DNA from: UBA6183 sp943372215
Lineage (GTDB): Bacteria; Bacteroidota; Bacteroidia; UKL13-3
Assembly (NCBI GenBank): GCA_943372215.1
Contig: CALRXU020000014.1
Span: 62,001-126,000, forward strand
Reading direction: 5' to 3'
Length of the DNA stretch: 64,000 nt
The stretch's first letter is position 1, and every line of letters starts with the position of its first letter. The notes under the pieces are model-generated. The model saw only the letters and a program-made list of their open reading frames with translations. It had not been told where the DNA came from and made no database searches. The translations under genes and the position numbers were made by a program. Positions 31,969 to 41,124 of this stretch are shown here, in pieces.

Positions 31969-34900
31969 TTATTGGCTAATTATTTTTACCGTTTGGTACT
32001 TTTCGAATTTACTTTGGAGTGACAAGAAATAAAATCCTTTGGCTTGGTTAAGTTGCATTTGAAACACATTATTTCCAGCTTGTGCATCAATGTAGCCTGT
32101 TCCAATTTCACGTCCCATTACATCAGTAAGGATGTATTTAATTTGCTCTGATTTTTTGGCAGTAAAGTTTAATGCAAAAGCTCCTTGGTTTGGATTAGGC
32201 ATGATGGATAACGGTTGCTTGGTTTGGGTTGTTTGTAACAATCCAGTAGTTGGTTTCATAAACGAGAGGTTACCAACAGCAATAGCCATATCCGTGCCTA
32301 CTTTTTCATCATAGCCATGGGTGAAACTTACCAAACGAACATCGGTTGGATTGAAAGGTGTTTTAATTAAATCAGAAACAAAATCAGACAATAAAAGGGT
32401 GTATTGTTTTCCTTGTTCTGTTAATTCAATTTCATATTTAAACTGTGCTTTGGCGTTGGTAATACTATCACGGTTAATGTTAACAATAACTTTGCCTTTG
32501 CCTTTTGCAAAAAAGGTGATGTGTGTGTATGGTGTTAAATCAGTTACGGCATTCCCCTGACGTATTCCTTTGTACAAACTAATATAGTCATCACCAGTAG
32601 CCTGAACACTAGCCATTCTATATACAGAAAGGTCTTTGGGTTGGTAAACCCTATTGGTTTCATTTGTTACATTAAAGGTATTGATTGTGGTGTAATTTTT
32701 ATCGTAATCCAATGACCAGTTTCCGTCAGCCATATAAACCACGTCTTGTGTGTTGCCGCCTGACGTTAACTTTATGCTGTACTCGTACCCGTCATTTACC
32801 TTCAACTCCACCCAATTTTCTTCACCTGAGGCAAGATTAACTGCCTTGGTAAAATTTGTAAAGTCTGATTGCTCGTTGGCTTTCACTTCAATCTCTAATT
32901 GACCTGTAACAGTTGCTCCGGTATTTTTAATTTGAAGCATGAGGTTTTCACCCTTTCTAAAGCCTTGAACAATATAGATAACAGGAACGACTGAAGATGT
33001 AATAGGCTCTCTAATTGTTGAAGCCTTCAATTTTGTAATCATGTCAGCCACCAACTTATCGGTATCTTCTGATGAAGCTGCCCATACTTGAAAATTGTAT
33101 AAGGTGTCTTCTCCAACCAACTCACCCAACAACCAGTTTGTTTGCAGGCTATATCCTTCTTTATTGTTGGAGTAGCCGATTACAAATGATGTTCCAAACT
33201 CTAGTGTGCCATCTTCCTGTTCAAGTATATATCGTATAAAATCATACCCAGCAATTTTCTTGACATCGCAACTTACCAGAGTGGCACCTCTTAATCTATC
33301 GCAAATGTATTTGGCATGAGAATAGGCCTTTGTTTTGGTTTTAATGCCCAGCACTACAGCTTTTGCATCATTTCCTCTTGTATAGTCAACCGAAACAACC
33401 TCCAGTGCCTTAGTAATACTGGTTAAATCTTGTGGAGAAGTAACCCTTAACACATCACCTGTTGCCAATGTTGTCGGAATCATATCGGCCATTAATAAGC
33501 TCCCTGCTTTTTTACCTAATGTATAAGCCCGATTTGAGGTGAATACTGGTGAATTTGCATAGTTTACCTGGCGGCTCACGCCATCTTTAATATAGCCAAA
33601 ATCACGTCTGGTTACCAAGTCTCCCAGGCTTTCACTTTCTAATCCGCCACCGTTTCCTGACCCAACACCATTGCTGGTGATATATACTTTTTTGATTGCC
33701 GTGTCTTTACATCCATTAAAACTTACAATCTGACAAACTACCCGAACACCAGTTCCTGCATAAGTTCTTGATGCGTTGGTTGTGAAAGCATAGGGGCTTC
33801 CATCACCAAATTGCCACTCATAAGAATAGTTTATGTTAGGAGCAGTAGTGGTAAAGACAAAAACATTCGTTGCTAAAGGCTGCATGGTATCATTAATTGA
33901 AAAACCAGTAGTTGGCCTTCCTATTACGGTTACCGATTGCTGCGTACTATCCACTCCGTTTGCACCAGTTACTTTTAGCTTCACTGTATATGGCCCGGCA
34001 GCAGCATACATTTTTGTTGGATTGGCAAGCGTTGAGGTTGTTCCATCTCCAAAACTCCATAAGTAAGATAATGTTCCACTTCCTGTGCTGGTTGAAGTGA
34101 ACTGAAAGCTATTATAAACACATTGCGTATTGTTATTGATGTTAAAAGCTGCTGCTGTTGGTATGCATCCTGTTACAGTTGGTGTAAAAGGTGCGTAATG
34201 CATTTCGCCACCAGCATGCATTAATGATTTGGCAATTACCTGTCCTTCAATATTGCCTTGGTTCACTATTTTTTTCACATCTGCAAATGGAGCAAAAACA
34301 GTTCCTTCTATGGTGCTGCTTCCACAAATGTTTAAATTGGTGGTATTGTAAAAATTATAGATAACATATGGGCAATGGGTAAAGCCAATACCTGCCTGAT
34401 TCCATACATTCCATGCAAAACTGCCTGAAGCGTTTACATTAATTACCAATATCTTGCTTGCGCTAGGTTGGTTAACGTAAGTAAATACTTGAACATTATT
34501 TAAATCAGTACCAGATATATTCAGGTAATTGATGCCGTTGTTTAAGTTAATTTTTACCTGGCTAGGTAATCCAACGTTAGGAATTGATTGTCCGTTTGCG
34601 TTGGTTAACGTTGCATTATTGGTACAGGCAGCAATAGCGGTTGAATTTAGTTTTAAAGCGGTAAAAGCATCCGTAAAGTTAATTAAACCACCTTGAAAAA
34701 TAGGGTTATTGGTTGCACTCACGCCAAGTTGAGTTGCATTTGCCTGCATTTGAATTCTTGGTGAGCTGTTGTAATTAGCTCCTGACGTTATTTGAATAGG
34801 AGGTGTAGCATTATTAGGATCGCGATACCAAACATGAGACCCAGTACTATCCCCAATTTTTACATATCCATTTTGATTAACCTGTAAACTGTTGCCACTC

Positions 34901-35166
34901 TGATAAATGACCCTACCACCGATTAAGAGAGAAACTTTAACTCCGCCCACAAAATAGTTACCTGCATTATTGGTTGAAACCTGATAGTTACCCGCAATAC
35001 TGAGGTCTTCACCTACCGCCATTGGGCCGTCAGTTTCGTTGGTAGCTAAATATGCCGTTTTTTCCAGAAATACATTGAACCCTAGGGCTGGTTGGGTTGG
35101 GCTTTGCGCCTTCAATAGGTTACCTAATAGCAAGAAAACGACAATGTTTAGTATTGATTTTTTCAT
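31969..35166 (-). CDS. Large T9SS-exported choice-of-anchor-A/PKD protein
   Basis: A 1065-residue surface or secreted protein. Signal peptide to LLKAQ (residue 21). Residues about 28-325 form a choice-of-anchor-A domain (GFNVFLEKTAYLATNETDGPMAVGEDL; GTVFAPFADV; GNIEGQVIAKSLMHAGGEMHYAPF). Two PKD-type modules follow (FGDGTTSTLANPTKMYAAAGPYTVKLKV; FGDGSPYAF). The middle (about 520-970) is of unknown fold with a possible SPOR-like or carbohydrate-binding part. The last 80 residues are a T9SS type-A sorting domain (SIMPNPNQGAFALNF ... KGFYFLSLQS). Stand-alone gene. Adhesin or matrix protein is a guess. Confidence 0.88.
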   Translation of the reverse strand: MKKSILNIVVFLLLGNLLKAQSPTQPALGFNVFLEKTAYLATNETDGPMAVGEDLSIAGNYQVSTNNAGNYFVGGVKVSLLIGGRVIYQSGNSLQVNQNGYVKIGDSTGSHVWYRDPNNATPPIQITSGANYNSSPRIQMQANATQLGVSATNNPIFQGGLINFTDAFTALKLNSTAIAACTNNATLTNANGQSIPNVGLPSQVKINLNNGINYLNISGTDLNNVQVFTYVNQPSASKILVINVNASGSFAWNVWNQAGIGFTHCPYVIYNFYNTTNLNICGSSTIEGTVFAPFADVKKIVNQGNIEGQVIAKSLMHAGGEMHYAPFTPTVTGCIPTAAAFNINNNTQCVYNSFQFTSTSTGSGTLSYLWSFGDGTTSTLANPTKMYAAAGPYTVKLKVTGANGVDSTQQSVTVIGRPTTGFSINDTMQPLATNVFVFTTTAPNINYSYEWQFGDGSPYAFTTNASRTYAGTGVRVVCQIVSFNGCKDTAIKKVYITSNGVGSGNGGGLESESLGDLVTRRDFGYIKDGVSRQVNYANSPVFTSNRAYTLGKKAGSLLMADMIPTTLATGDVLRVTSPQDLTSITKALEVVSVDYTRGNDAKAVVLGIKTKTKAYSHAKYICDRLRGATLVSCDVKKIAGYDFIRYILEQEDGTLEFGTSFVIGYSNNKEGYSLQTNWLLGELVGEDTLYNFQVWAASSEDTDKLVADMITKLKASTIREPITSSVVPVIYIVQGFRKGENLMLQIKNTGATVTGQLEIEVKANEQSDFTNFTKAVNLASGEENWVELKVNDGYEYSIKLTSGGNTQDVVYMADGNWSLDYDKNYTTINTFNVTNETNRVYQPKDLSVYRMASVQATGDDYISLYKGIRQGNAVTDLTPYTHITFFAKGKGKVIVNINRDSITNAKAQFKYEIELTEQGKQYTLLLSDFVSDLIKTPFNPTDVRLVSFTHGYDEKVGTDMAIAVGNLSFMKPTTGLLQTTQTKQPLSIMPNPNQGAFALNFTAKKSEQIKYILTDVMGREIGTGYIDAQAGNNVFQMQLNQAKGFYFLSLQSKFEKYQTVKIISQ

Positions 35167-35361
35167 AGTTAATCGGGTTAAGGAATTGCAAGATAAGGCT
35201 AAAGTTGCTTTCCTAAAATGAATTATTCTTAAACCCTATTGAGGTGATGTGAGTTGTAATTAGCTTGTTTAAATGGTGGAATCGGATTAAAAAGGGCTTA
35301 ATTTGTTCGTAAAGTTAACTGATAAGCACATTTCCACTGCTTATCATCAAAATAACACCAC

Positions 35362-36447
35362 TTACCGAATCATAATTTTACAACTCACCATTTTGTGGTC
35401 GCTAAAAGAAAACGCTTTAGAGTAATAATCAGAGAATTCAAAACCATTGTCTCCCATAATGTAATCTATTCTGAAACTGGGCATTTTGCCCACATAGGTT
35501 CTGCCCAAGCCGCTACCAGACTCCATAAAAGCATCTTTCATATCCCCTTTAATGGTTCTGTATGCATAAGATAAGGGGGAATCGTTAAAATCGCCACAAA
35601 TAATTATCTTGTATGGGGATTCGGCAATAAACTGCTCAATGGCATCAGTTTGTCTTGCCCGCATTAAAAAGGCATATTTCATTTTACTGATTATTCCCTT
35701 GTAAGCACTCACCTTTTCCTGATTGGCCTCTAGCCCAATCTCTCTAACGGCTTGATAGTCTTTGTTTTCGAATTTTATGGATTGCAGGTGGGTATTGATA
35801 ATTCGAAGGGTATCTCCAAAAACCAATATGTCTGCATAAATTGAATAGTTATTAGAGGTGCTGTCATGTTCAACTATGCCATCCTTTAATATGGGAAACC
35901 TGCTTAATATGCCAATGTTATCACAGTTCCACCTGGTTTTGGTAACCCTGATGTTTGATTTGTAATAACTTTTATAGCGGCTTTTCATGAATTGCTGTAT
36001 CTTATTTTCAACCTCATCATGCACAATAAACATTTCCTGAAAACAAAGTATATCTGGGGCTAAACGTTCCAATTTATCTTCAAAGGTGCTTTGATCGTCA
36101 GTTGGGTTTCCATCTAATTGCCCAAAGTACCTTGCGTTAAAAGTGATTACATTTAAACTGTTTTCCTGCTTATCAGAAGCTTGGTTTGTATTAAACTGTA
36201 CAAATTTGGCCATATTGCCCCACCCTATAACAATTGCAGCTAGCGAGAACAAAAATTTCATATTGAGGAAGCAGAGCCAATAAATGATAAACAATACATT
36301 TACCAATAATATGAGTGGAAAAGCAAGCCCTAAAAACGCAATTGGCCATAACAAATCAGGGCTTAAGTAGGGAGCTAAATAGGCTGCCAATAATGCAAAA
36401 ATGGCTATTGCATTCAGTATAAAAACAATTCTGTTAATGATAAACAT
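35362..36447 (-). CDS. Endonuclease/exonuclease/phosphatase-family membrane protein
   Basis: A 361-residue protein with three N-terminal TM helices (about residues 5-85) and a C-terminal EEP-fold domain. EEP motifs: NVITFNARYF, DILCFQEMF (metal-binding Glu), INTHLQSIKF, ICGDFNDSP, and the terminal FSDHKMVSC with the catalytic His. The active site appears intact. Members hydrolyse phosphodiesters of nucleic acids, lipids or inositol phosphates; the substrate here is unknown. It follows the rhomboid gene with a 2-bp gap, so it is the third gene of a three-gene operon. Confidence 0.9.
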   Translation of the reverse strand: MFIINRIVFILNAIAIFALLAAYLAPYLSPDLLWPIAFLGLAFPLILLVNVLFIIYWLCFLNMKFLFSLAAIVIGWGNMAKFVQFNTNQASDKQENSLNVITFNARYFGQLDGNPTDDQSTFEDKLERLAPDILCFQEMFIVHDEVENKIQQFMKSRYKSYYKSNIRVTKTRWNCDNIGILSRFPILKDGIVEHDSTSNNYSIYADILVFGDTLRIINTHLQSIKFENKDYQAVREIGLEANQEKVSAYKGIISKMKYAFLMRARQTDAIEQFIAESPYKIIICGDFNDSPLSYAYRTIKGDMKDAFMESGSGLGRTYVGKMPSFRIDYIMGDNGFEFSDYYSKAFSFSDHKMVSCKIMIR

Positions 36448-36449
36448 AT

Positions 36450-37316
36450 TTAATCTTTGCTGGCCTTAAATAGTTGCTCTTTTTCCAATTTAGAAAGGCT
36501 ATCGTAACCGCTTTTATTTATTTTATCCAAAATCAAATCAATCTCATGCTCAGAAGGCTTTCTAGTGTCTTCTGTTTTCATGTAAGTGGTTTTGTAATGC
36601 ACCTTTAGCTTTGATTTTCTTTTGAATACATTGCCTATTCGCTCAAGTACGCCATCAAAAAAAGTATGCTTATACAAGTATCTTATAAACAAAAAACCAA
36701 AAGCCGCACCACCCAAATGGGCAATATGTCCTCCTGGGTTACCCTTTGGAATACTTACAAAATCAATGGCTATAATAAACAGCACAAACCATTTTAATTT
36801 AACATTTCCAACAAGTAAAAGCCTTATTTCATAATCAGGAAGAAGTGTTGCAGCAGCAACCGTTACACTGAGCACACCTGCCGAAGCACCTAACGCAAAA
36901 GCAAAGGGCTTTACCGCGGAAAATGCTGGGAAAATATTATACGCCAAAATATAAATTACCCCTCCAAAAAGCCCCCCAATTAAATAGGCTTGATAAACCC
37001 TTTTATTGCCCAAATATTCATGCAATAAATTGCCCATCCAGTATAGCCACAACATATTAAAAATAAGGTGAAATAGACCATCATGCAAAAACATATAGGT
37101 TACTAAACTCCAAGGCCTTTTAACCAAATCGGGCAAATAAGCTGGCAAGGTAAAAAAGTTGGTAACACCTTGAATACTTAATGGAACTTGAAAAAGCGTG
37201 AAAAAAACCTGAAAGATACTCAACACCAAAAAAACCAGTACATTCAATGCAATCATGCGCCTCACCGCATGATCCGTGTAAATGTAATTTTGTTTGATTT
37301 CTGTAAGTAAACTCAT
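36450..37316 (-). CDS. Rhomboid-family intramembrane serine protease
   Basis: A 288-residue polytopic membrane protein. Rhomboid landmarks: PWSLVTYMFLHDGLFHLIFNMLWLYWMG (His and Asn of TM2), the serine loop GASAGVLSV (Ser about residue 145), and the catalytic His in HIAHLGGAAFGFLF. The serine loop reads GASAG rather than the usual GASG(A/x). A cytoplasmic tail of about 70 charged residues follows (RKPSEHEIDLILDKINKSGYDSLSKLEKEQLF), a tail common in Bacteroidota rhomboids. It is 13 bp downstream of a second rhomboid gene. Confidence 0.92.
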   Translation of the reverse strand: MSLLTEIKQNYIYTDHAVRRMIALNVLVFLVLSIFQVFFTLFQVPLSIQGVTNFFTLPAYLPDLVKRPWSLVTYMFLHDGLFHLIFNMLWLYWMGNLLHEYLGNKRVYQAYLIGGLFGGVIYILAYNIFPAFSAVKPFAFALGASAGVLSVTVAAATLLPDYEIRLLLVGNVKLKWFVLFIIAIDFVSIPKGNPGGHIAHLGGAAFGFLFIRYLYKHTFFDGVLERIGNVFKRKSKLKVHYKTTYMKTEDTRKPSEHEIDLILDKINKSGYDSLSKLEKEQLFKASKD

Positions 37317-37329
37317 AATACTTAAAACA

Positions 37330-38163
37330 CTAATAAAACGTATCTCTACGTGTTTTATTCCACCATTTTACCAAAACAAATCCAAACAACATGCCGCCTA
37401 AATGTGCGAAATGTGCCACATTATCCGCAGGATTATTGGCAATGCCTTGATACAACTCCAATAGGCCATAAAATGCCACAAAGTATTTTGCCTTAATAGG
37501 AATTGGAAGAAATATCAACATTAGTAAGGTGTTTGGGAAAAGCATGCCATAAGCCAACAGTAATCCAAATACCGCCCCGCTTGCGCCAACCGTTGGTATG
37601 TTTAACTTGGTATCAATAATGGCTGAAGCCACTTCTTTTGAGTATGCAATGTACTCAGGGTTGTTCTTTTGGGTGCTCCAATCCCTTACAAACTCATCTA
37701 CTTTGTCCCAATCCAACAACCGGCTTCCTATGCCGTGCAAATCATAAAAAGTATTGTAGCCAGGATTTGCTAAATAAGCATTTACTTGTTGTTTAATTTC
37801 AAACAGCTCATAAGCATTAAAGCCCAAGTGTATAGCTGCCGCTCCTAAACCTGTTACAAAATAGTAAATAAAAAATCTTTTTGCACCCCAATAGTTCTCC
37901 AACACACTCCCAAACATCCATAAGCTAAACATATTAAAAAACAGGTGCGTAAAATCACCATGCATAAAAATATGTGTTATCAGTTGGTAAGGTTTAAAAT
38001 ACGTAGATTCAGGGTAAAACAAACCCAATTGCCTGTTCAGGTCAAAGCCAAATCTTTTTTCCAGTACAAAACCAATTAGCCAGCTAAGGCCATTTATAAT
38101 AAGCAGGTTCTTTACAACCGGGGGTAAAATGCTAAAGCCACTTGGCCTAAAATTATGTTGCAT
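37330..38163 (-). CDS. Rhomboid-family intramembrane serine protease
   Basis: A 277-residue second rhomboid in tandem. HIFMHGDFTHLFFNMFSLWMFG contains the TM2 His/Asn, GASGAVFGLLLAYG the catalytic serine, and HFAHLGGMLFGFVLV the catalytic His; the site is canonical. A hydrophilic insert of about 60 residues (about residues 120-180, FEIKQQVNAYLANPGYNTFYDLHG...) between TM helices is absent from its neighbour. It is the first gene of the rhomboid-rhomboid-EEP operon. Confidence 0.93.
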   Translation of the reverse strand: MQHNFRPSGFSILPPVVKNLLIINGLSWLIGFVLEKRFGFDLNRQLGLFYPESTYFKPYQLITHIFMHGDFTHLFFNMFSLWMFGSVLENYWGAKRFFIYYFVTGLGAAAIHLGFNAYELFEIKQQVNAYLANPGYNTFYDLHGIGSRLLDWDKVDEFVRDWSTQKNNPEYIAYSKEVASAIIDTKLNIPTVGASGAVFGLLLAYGMLFPNTLLMLIFLPIPIKAKYFVAFYGLLELYQGIANNPADNVAHFAHLGGMLFGFVLVKWWNKTRRDTFY

Positions 38164-38225
38164 ACTTCGTGTATTTCAAAAATCAATCCTTTTCACTAAA
38201 AAAGAACCAAAACCTGCCAAAAATA

Positions 38226-38257
38226 AAAAACATCTGCCGTAATATGACAGATGTTTC
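38226..38257 (-). terminator. Terminator after rpoD
   Basis: Minus strand: AACATCTG pairs with CAGATGTT around a 10-base loop, followed by TTTTTATTTTT. It lies in the 117-bp gap between rpoD and the rhomboid operon. Confidence 0.8.
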
Positions 38258-38280
38258 TAAATGAGTTATGCACCAATTGC

Positions 38281-39144
38281 CTATCCTAAATACGCTTTAA
38301 GGATTTTGCTCTTGCTTGATTTGCGCAACCTGCGAAGTGCCTTTTCTTTAATTTGGCGCACCCTTTCGCGGGTAAGGCCAATCTTTTCGCTGATATCTTC
38401 TAAGGTATGGGCTGGGCCGCCATCTAATCCGTAATAAAACTTTAACACATCCCGTTCTTTTTCACTTAGTGTAGAAATTACACGGTTAATCTCTTTTTGT
38501 AAAGATTCGTTAATGAGTTGCACATCTGGCCTAGGCTCATCATTGCTATCCAAAATACCTAAAAGGGTATTGTCTTCGCCTTCAGTTAGTGGCGCATCAA
38601 TGGATAAATGTCTACCGGTTGAGCGCAAAGCGTTTTCTACCTCTTGTAATGGTAAATCCATTTCTATGGCAATTTCTTCAACTGTTGGTTCACGCTCCAA
38701 GCGTTGTTCTAATTTTGCAGCAACACCACCTATTCGGCCAATTGAACCTACCTTGTTTAGTGGTAAGCGAACAATCCTAGATTGATCTGCCAATGCTTGC
38801 AAAATGGACTGACGAATCCACCATACCGCATAAGAGATAAATTTAAAACCGCGGGTTTCATCAAAACGTTTAGCAGCTTTGATAAGACCTAAGTTTCCTT
38901 CATTAATTAAATCACCTAGGGTTAGTCCCTGGTTTTGATATTGTTTTGATACGGATACCACAAAACGAAGATTTGCATTTACCAATCGCTCCAAGGCTAC
39001 CTGATCTCCTTCACGTATTCTGCGCGCGAGTTCTACCTCTTCTTGCGCATCAATCATTGGCACTTTACTTATCTCATTCAGGTACTTGTCTAGCGATTTA
39101 CTTTCACGGTTGGTAAACTGCTTACTTATTTTTAACTGTCTCAT
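38281..39144 (-). CDS. rpoD: Primary sigma factor RpoD/SigA
   Basis: The housekeeping sigma-70 factor, 287 residues, lacking region 1.1 as usual in Bacteroidota. Region 1.2 (SLDKYLNEISKVPMIDAQEEVELARRI), region 2 (NLRFVVSVSKQYQNQGLTLGDLINEGNLGLIKAAKRFDETRGFKFISYAVWWIRQSI is its core), region 3 (KLEQRLEREPTVEEIA), and region 4 with the -35 helix-turn-helix (EDISEKIGLTRERVRQIKEKALRRLR) are all there. This sigma is the one that reads the TAnnTTTG promoters noted across the window. Confidence 0.97.
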   Translation of the reverse strand: MRQLKISKQFTNRESKSLDKYLNEISKVPMIDAQEEVELARRIREGDQVALERLVNANLRFVVSVSKQYQNQGLTLGDLINEGNLGLIKAAKRFDETRGFKFISYAVWWIRQSILQALADQSRIVRLPLNKVGSIGRIGGVAAKLEQRLEREPTVEEIAIEMDLPLQEVENALRSTGRHLSIDAPLTEGEDNTLLGILDSNDEPRPDVQLINESLQKEINRVISTLSEKERDVLKFYYGLDGGPAHTLEDISEKIGLTRERVRQIKEKALRRLRKSSKSKILKAYLG

Positions 39145-39510
39145 TATTGGATGTTACTCCTTACTTTAAATTAAAGGGATGCAAATTTGACGAAATATAA
39201 CGGATTTAACATTATTTACAACAAGTTTTTTGCATGTTTTGATTTTGAAATAGTACTTTTTTTAACGTTTAATATAACCCTTTGTTTATCAACTAATTAT
39301 TTTGATATAAAGTCAAATTAAAATCTGTTTAATCATTTTTACAGCATAGTGATGTGATAAAAATCATGCAGTATTTTATTCCGAAAGATGACTCATCGCT
39401 ATGCACGAACTAACGTCAAAAATCTAGCCATATTTCCTTTTGACAGTCATAAAAAAATGATATGCCAATATTACTTAGCCAATTAGAATTGACTGGGCAG
39501 TTATTTTTAA
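39145..39510. other. Promoter region upstream of rpoD, no gene
   Basis: 366 bases, very AT-rich. On the minus strand TATATTTC (one mismatch to TAnnTTTG) lies about 45-55 bases upstream of the rpoD start and may be its promoter. No coding frame and no RNA structure was recognised in the remainder up to the convergently unrelated marC end. Confidence 0.55.
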
Positions 39511-40077
39511 TTAGAAGTTTGTTTTAAAGAGCTTAACAGCTATAGCCAGCAAAATAATACCAAAAAACTTGCGCACCAATATTAGTCCTGACTTGCCCAA
39601 CAAACGCTCGATAAATTTGGTTGATTTTAATACGATGTAAACTATAATAAGGTTAAGCACAATGCCTACCGCTATATTTTGAATTTGGTAAACTGCTTTT
39701 AACGAAATAATGGTGGTTAGTGTGCCACTTCCAGCAATAATGGGGAAGGCTATTGGTATAATACTTCCTGATTTTTCGTCAGGATCGGTGCGAAATAAAT
39801 CTATCCCCAAAATCATTTCAATGGCAATTACAAAAATTACCAACGAACCCGCCACAGCAAAAGAAGAAACGTCAATGCCAAAAAGACCTAAAAAGCGTTC
39901 CCCTACCAAAAGAAACATCACCATTAGAATGCCTGCGGCAATGGTGGCTTTGCCTGAATCTATGTGCTTTACCTTTTGCCTGATGCTAAGTATAATGGGG
40001 GTTGCACCCAAAATGTCTATCATGGCAAAAAGGGTAAGCGTTATTGTTAAAATTTCTTGAAACGAAAAAAAATCCAT
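39511..40077 (-). CDS. MarC-family integral membrane protein
   Basis: A 188-residue protein with six TM helices in the MarC/NAAT pattern: LTLFAMIDILGATPIILSIRQ at the N-terminus and the repeat-half counterpart SGSIIPIAFPIIAGSGTLTTIISL, as well as AGSLVIFVIAIEMILGIDLF. Some relatives transport neutral amino acids; the function of most members is unknown. The -7 box TATTTTTG (complement of 40082-40089) ends four bases before the ATG, implying a leaderless message. Confidence 0.9.
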   Translation of the reverse strand: MDFFSFQEILTITLTLFAMIDILGATPIILSIRQKVKHIDSGKATIAAGILMVMFLLVGERFLGLFGIDVSSFAVAGSLVIFVIAIEMILGIDLFRTDPDEKSGSIIPIAFPIIAGSGTLTTIISLKAVYQIQNIAVGIVLNLIIVYIVLKSTKFIERLLGKSGLILVRKFFGIILLAIAVKLFKTNF

Positions 40078-40081
40078 GGAG

Positions 40082-40089
40082 CAAAAATA
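40082..40089 (-). promoter_or_regulatory. -7 box directly before marC
   Basis: Minus strand TATTTTTG, then CTCC, then the ATG (40077). An exact -7 match at leaderless distance. Confidence 0.55.
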
Positions 40090-40252
40090 CGGTTAAACCC
40101 TTACGTTCTTAACTGATAAAAGATAGGTTTTGGGTTATTTAAGCATTAACTTTAGGTATTGTTAATTAGCAGGGTAATTAACCGTTATTAAAAGTTTATT
40201 TGCGTAAAAGCCAACTACTGTATAGTTTTACCAAAGTTTAACTTTTTATTAT

Positions 40253-41002
40253 ATGACATTATTAGCAGGAAAAACCGCATTGGTTACTGGTGCAACACGA
40301 GGAATTGGAAAAGGCATTGCACTGAAGCTTGCCCAAGAAGGCGCAAACATTGCCTTTACTTTTGTAAGTTCTGTAGAAAAGGCTCAAGCGTTTGAGGCTG
40401 AGTTAGCTGCATTGGGCATTAAGGCCAAAGGTTACCAAAGCAACGCAGCCGAATTTTCAGCAGCCGAAAAGTTGGTGGATGAAATTGTACAAACTTTTGG
40501 AACATTGGATATATTGGTAAACAATGCCGGGATAACCAGAGATAACCTGTTGATGCGCATGAATGAGCAAATGTGGGATGAAGTGATGGATACCAATTTG
40601 AAATCGGCATTTGCTTTGATAAAAGCCGCACAACGCCCCATGATGAAAGCCAGAAGTGGTTCTATTATCAACATCACTTCAGTAGTTGGCATTACTGGAA
40701 ATGCCGGACAAGCCAATTATGCTGCTTCAAAAGCAGGGATGATTGGTTTAACCAAATCAGTTGCTAAAGAATTGGGGTCCAGAAACATCAGGTGTAATGC
40801 CATTGCTCCCGGATTTATTGAAACGGAAATGACAGAGGCCTTAAATGAAGAAACTCGTGCAGAGTGGGTTAAGGGCATTCCACTTAAAAGGGGTGGTACT
40901 CCAGAAGATGTTGCAAATACCGTATTGTATTTTGCTTCAAATCTTTCTGCATACGTAAGTGGGCAAACCATTTGTGTTGATGGGGGTATGGTGATGCCTT
41001 AG
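40253..41002 (+). CDS. fabG: 3-oxoacyl-ACP reductase FabG
   Basis: NADPH-dependent ketoacyl-ACP reductase of fatty-acid synthesis, 249 residues. TGATRGIGKGIA (cofactor), NNAGITRDNLLMRM, the Ser in NITSVVGITGNAGQ, catalytic YAASKAG, and NAIAPGFIETEMT and YVSGQTICVDGGMVM are all typical FabG. Length and C-terminus match. It stands alone, with other fab genes elsewhere. Confidence 0.95.
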   Translation: MTLLAGKTALVTGATRGIGKGIALKLAQEGANIAFTFVSSVEKAQAFEAELAALGIKAKGYQSNAAEFSAAEKLVDEIVQTFGTLDILVNNAGITRDNLLMRMNEQMWDEVMDTNLKSAFALIKAAQRPMMKARSGSIINITSVVGITGNAGQANYAASKAGMIGLTKSVAKELGSRNIRCNAIAPGFIETEMTEALNEETRAEWVKGIPLKRGGTPEDVANTVLYFASNLSAYVSGQTICVDGGMVMP

Positions 41003-41124
41003 GCTTATATAGCTGCTTAATCGCGCGCACTCTTTATACCAGCTTTTTAAAAAAATCGTTGTTAAAGAAGTGTTGACAATACTTACAATCAATTATAACT
41101 TTAAACGATAAACAACTTTAACAA

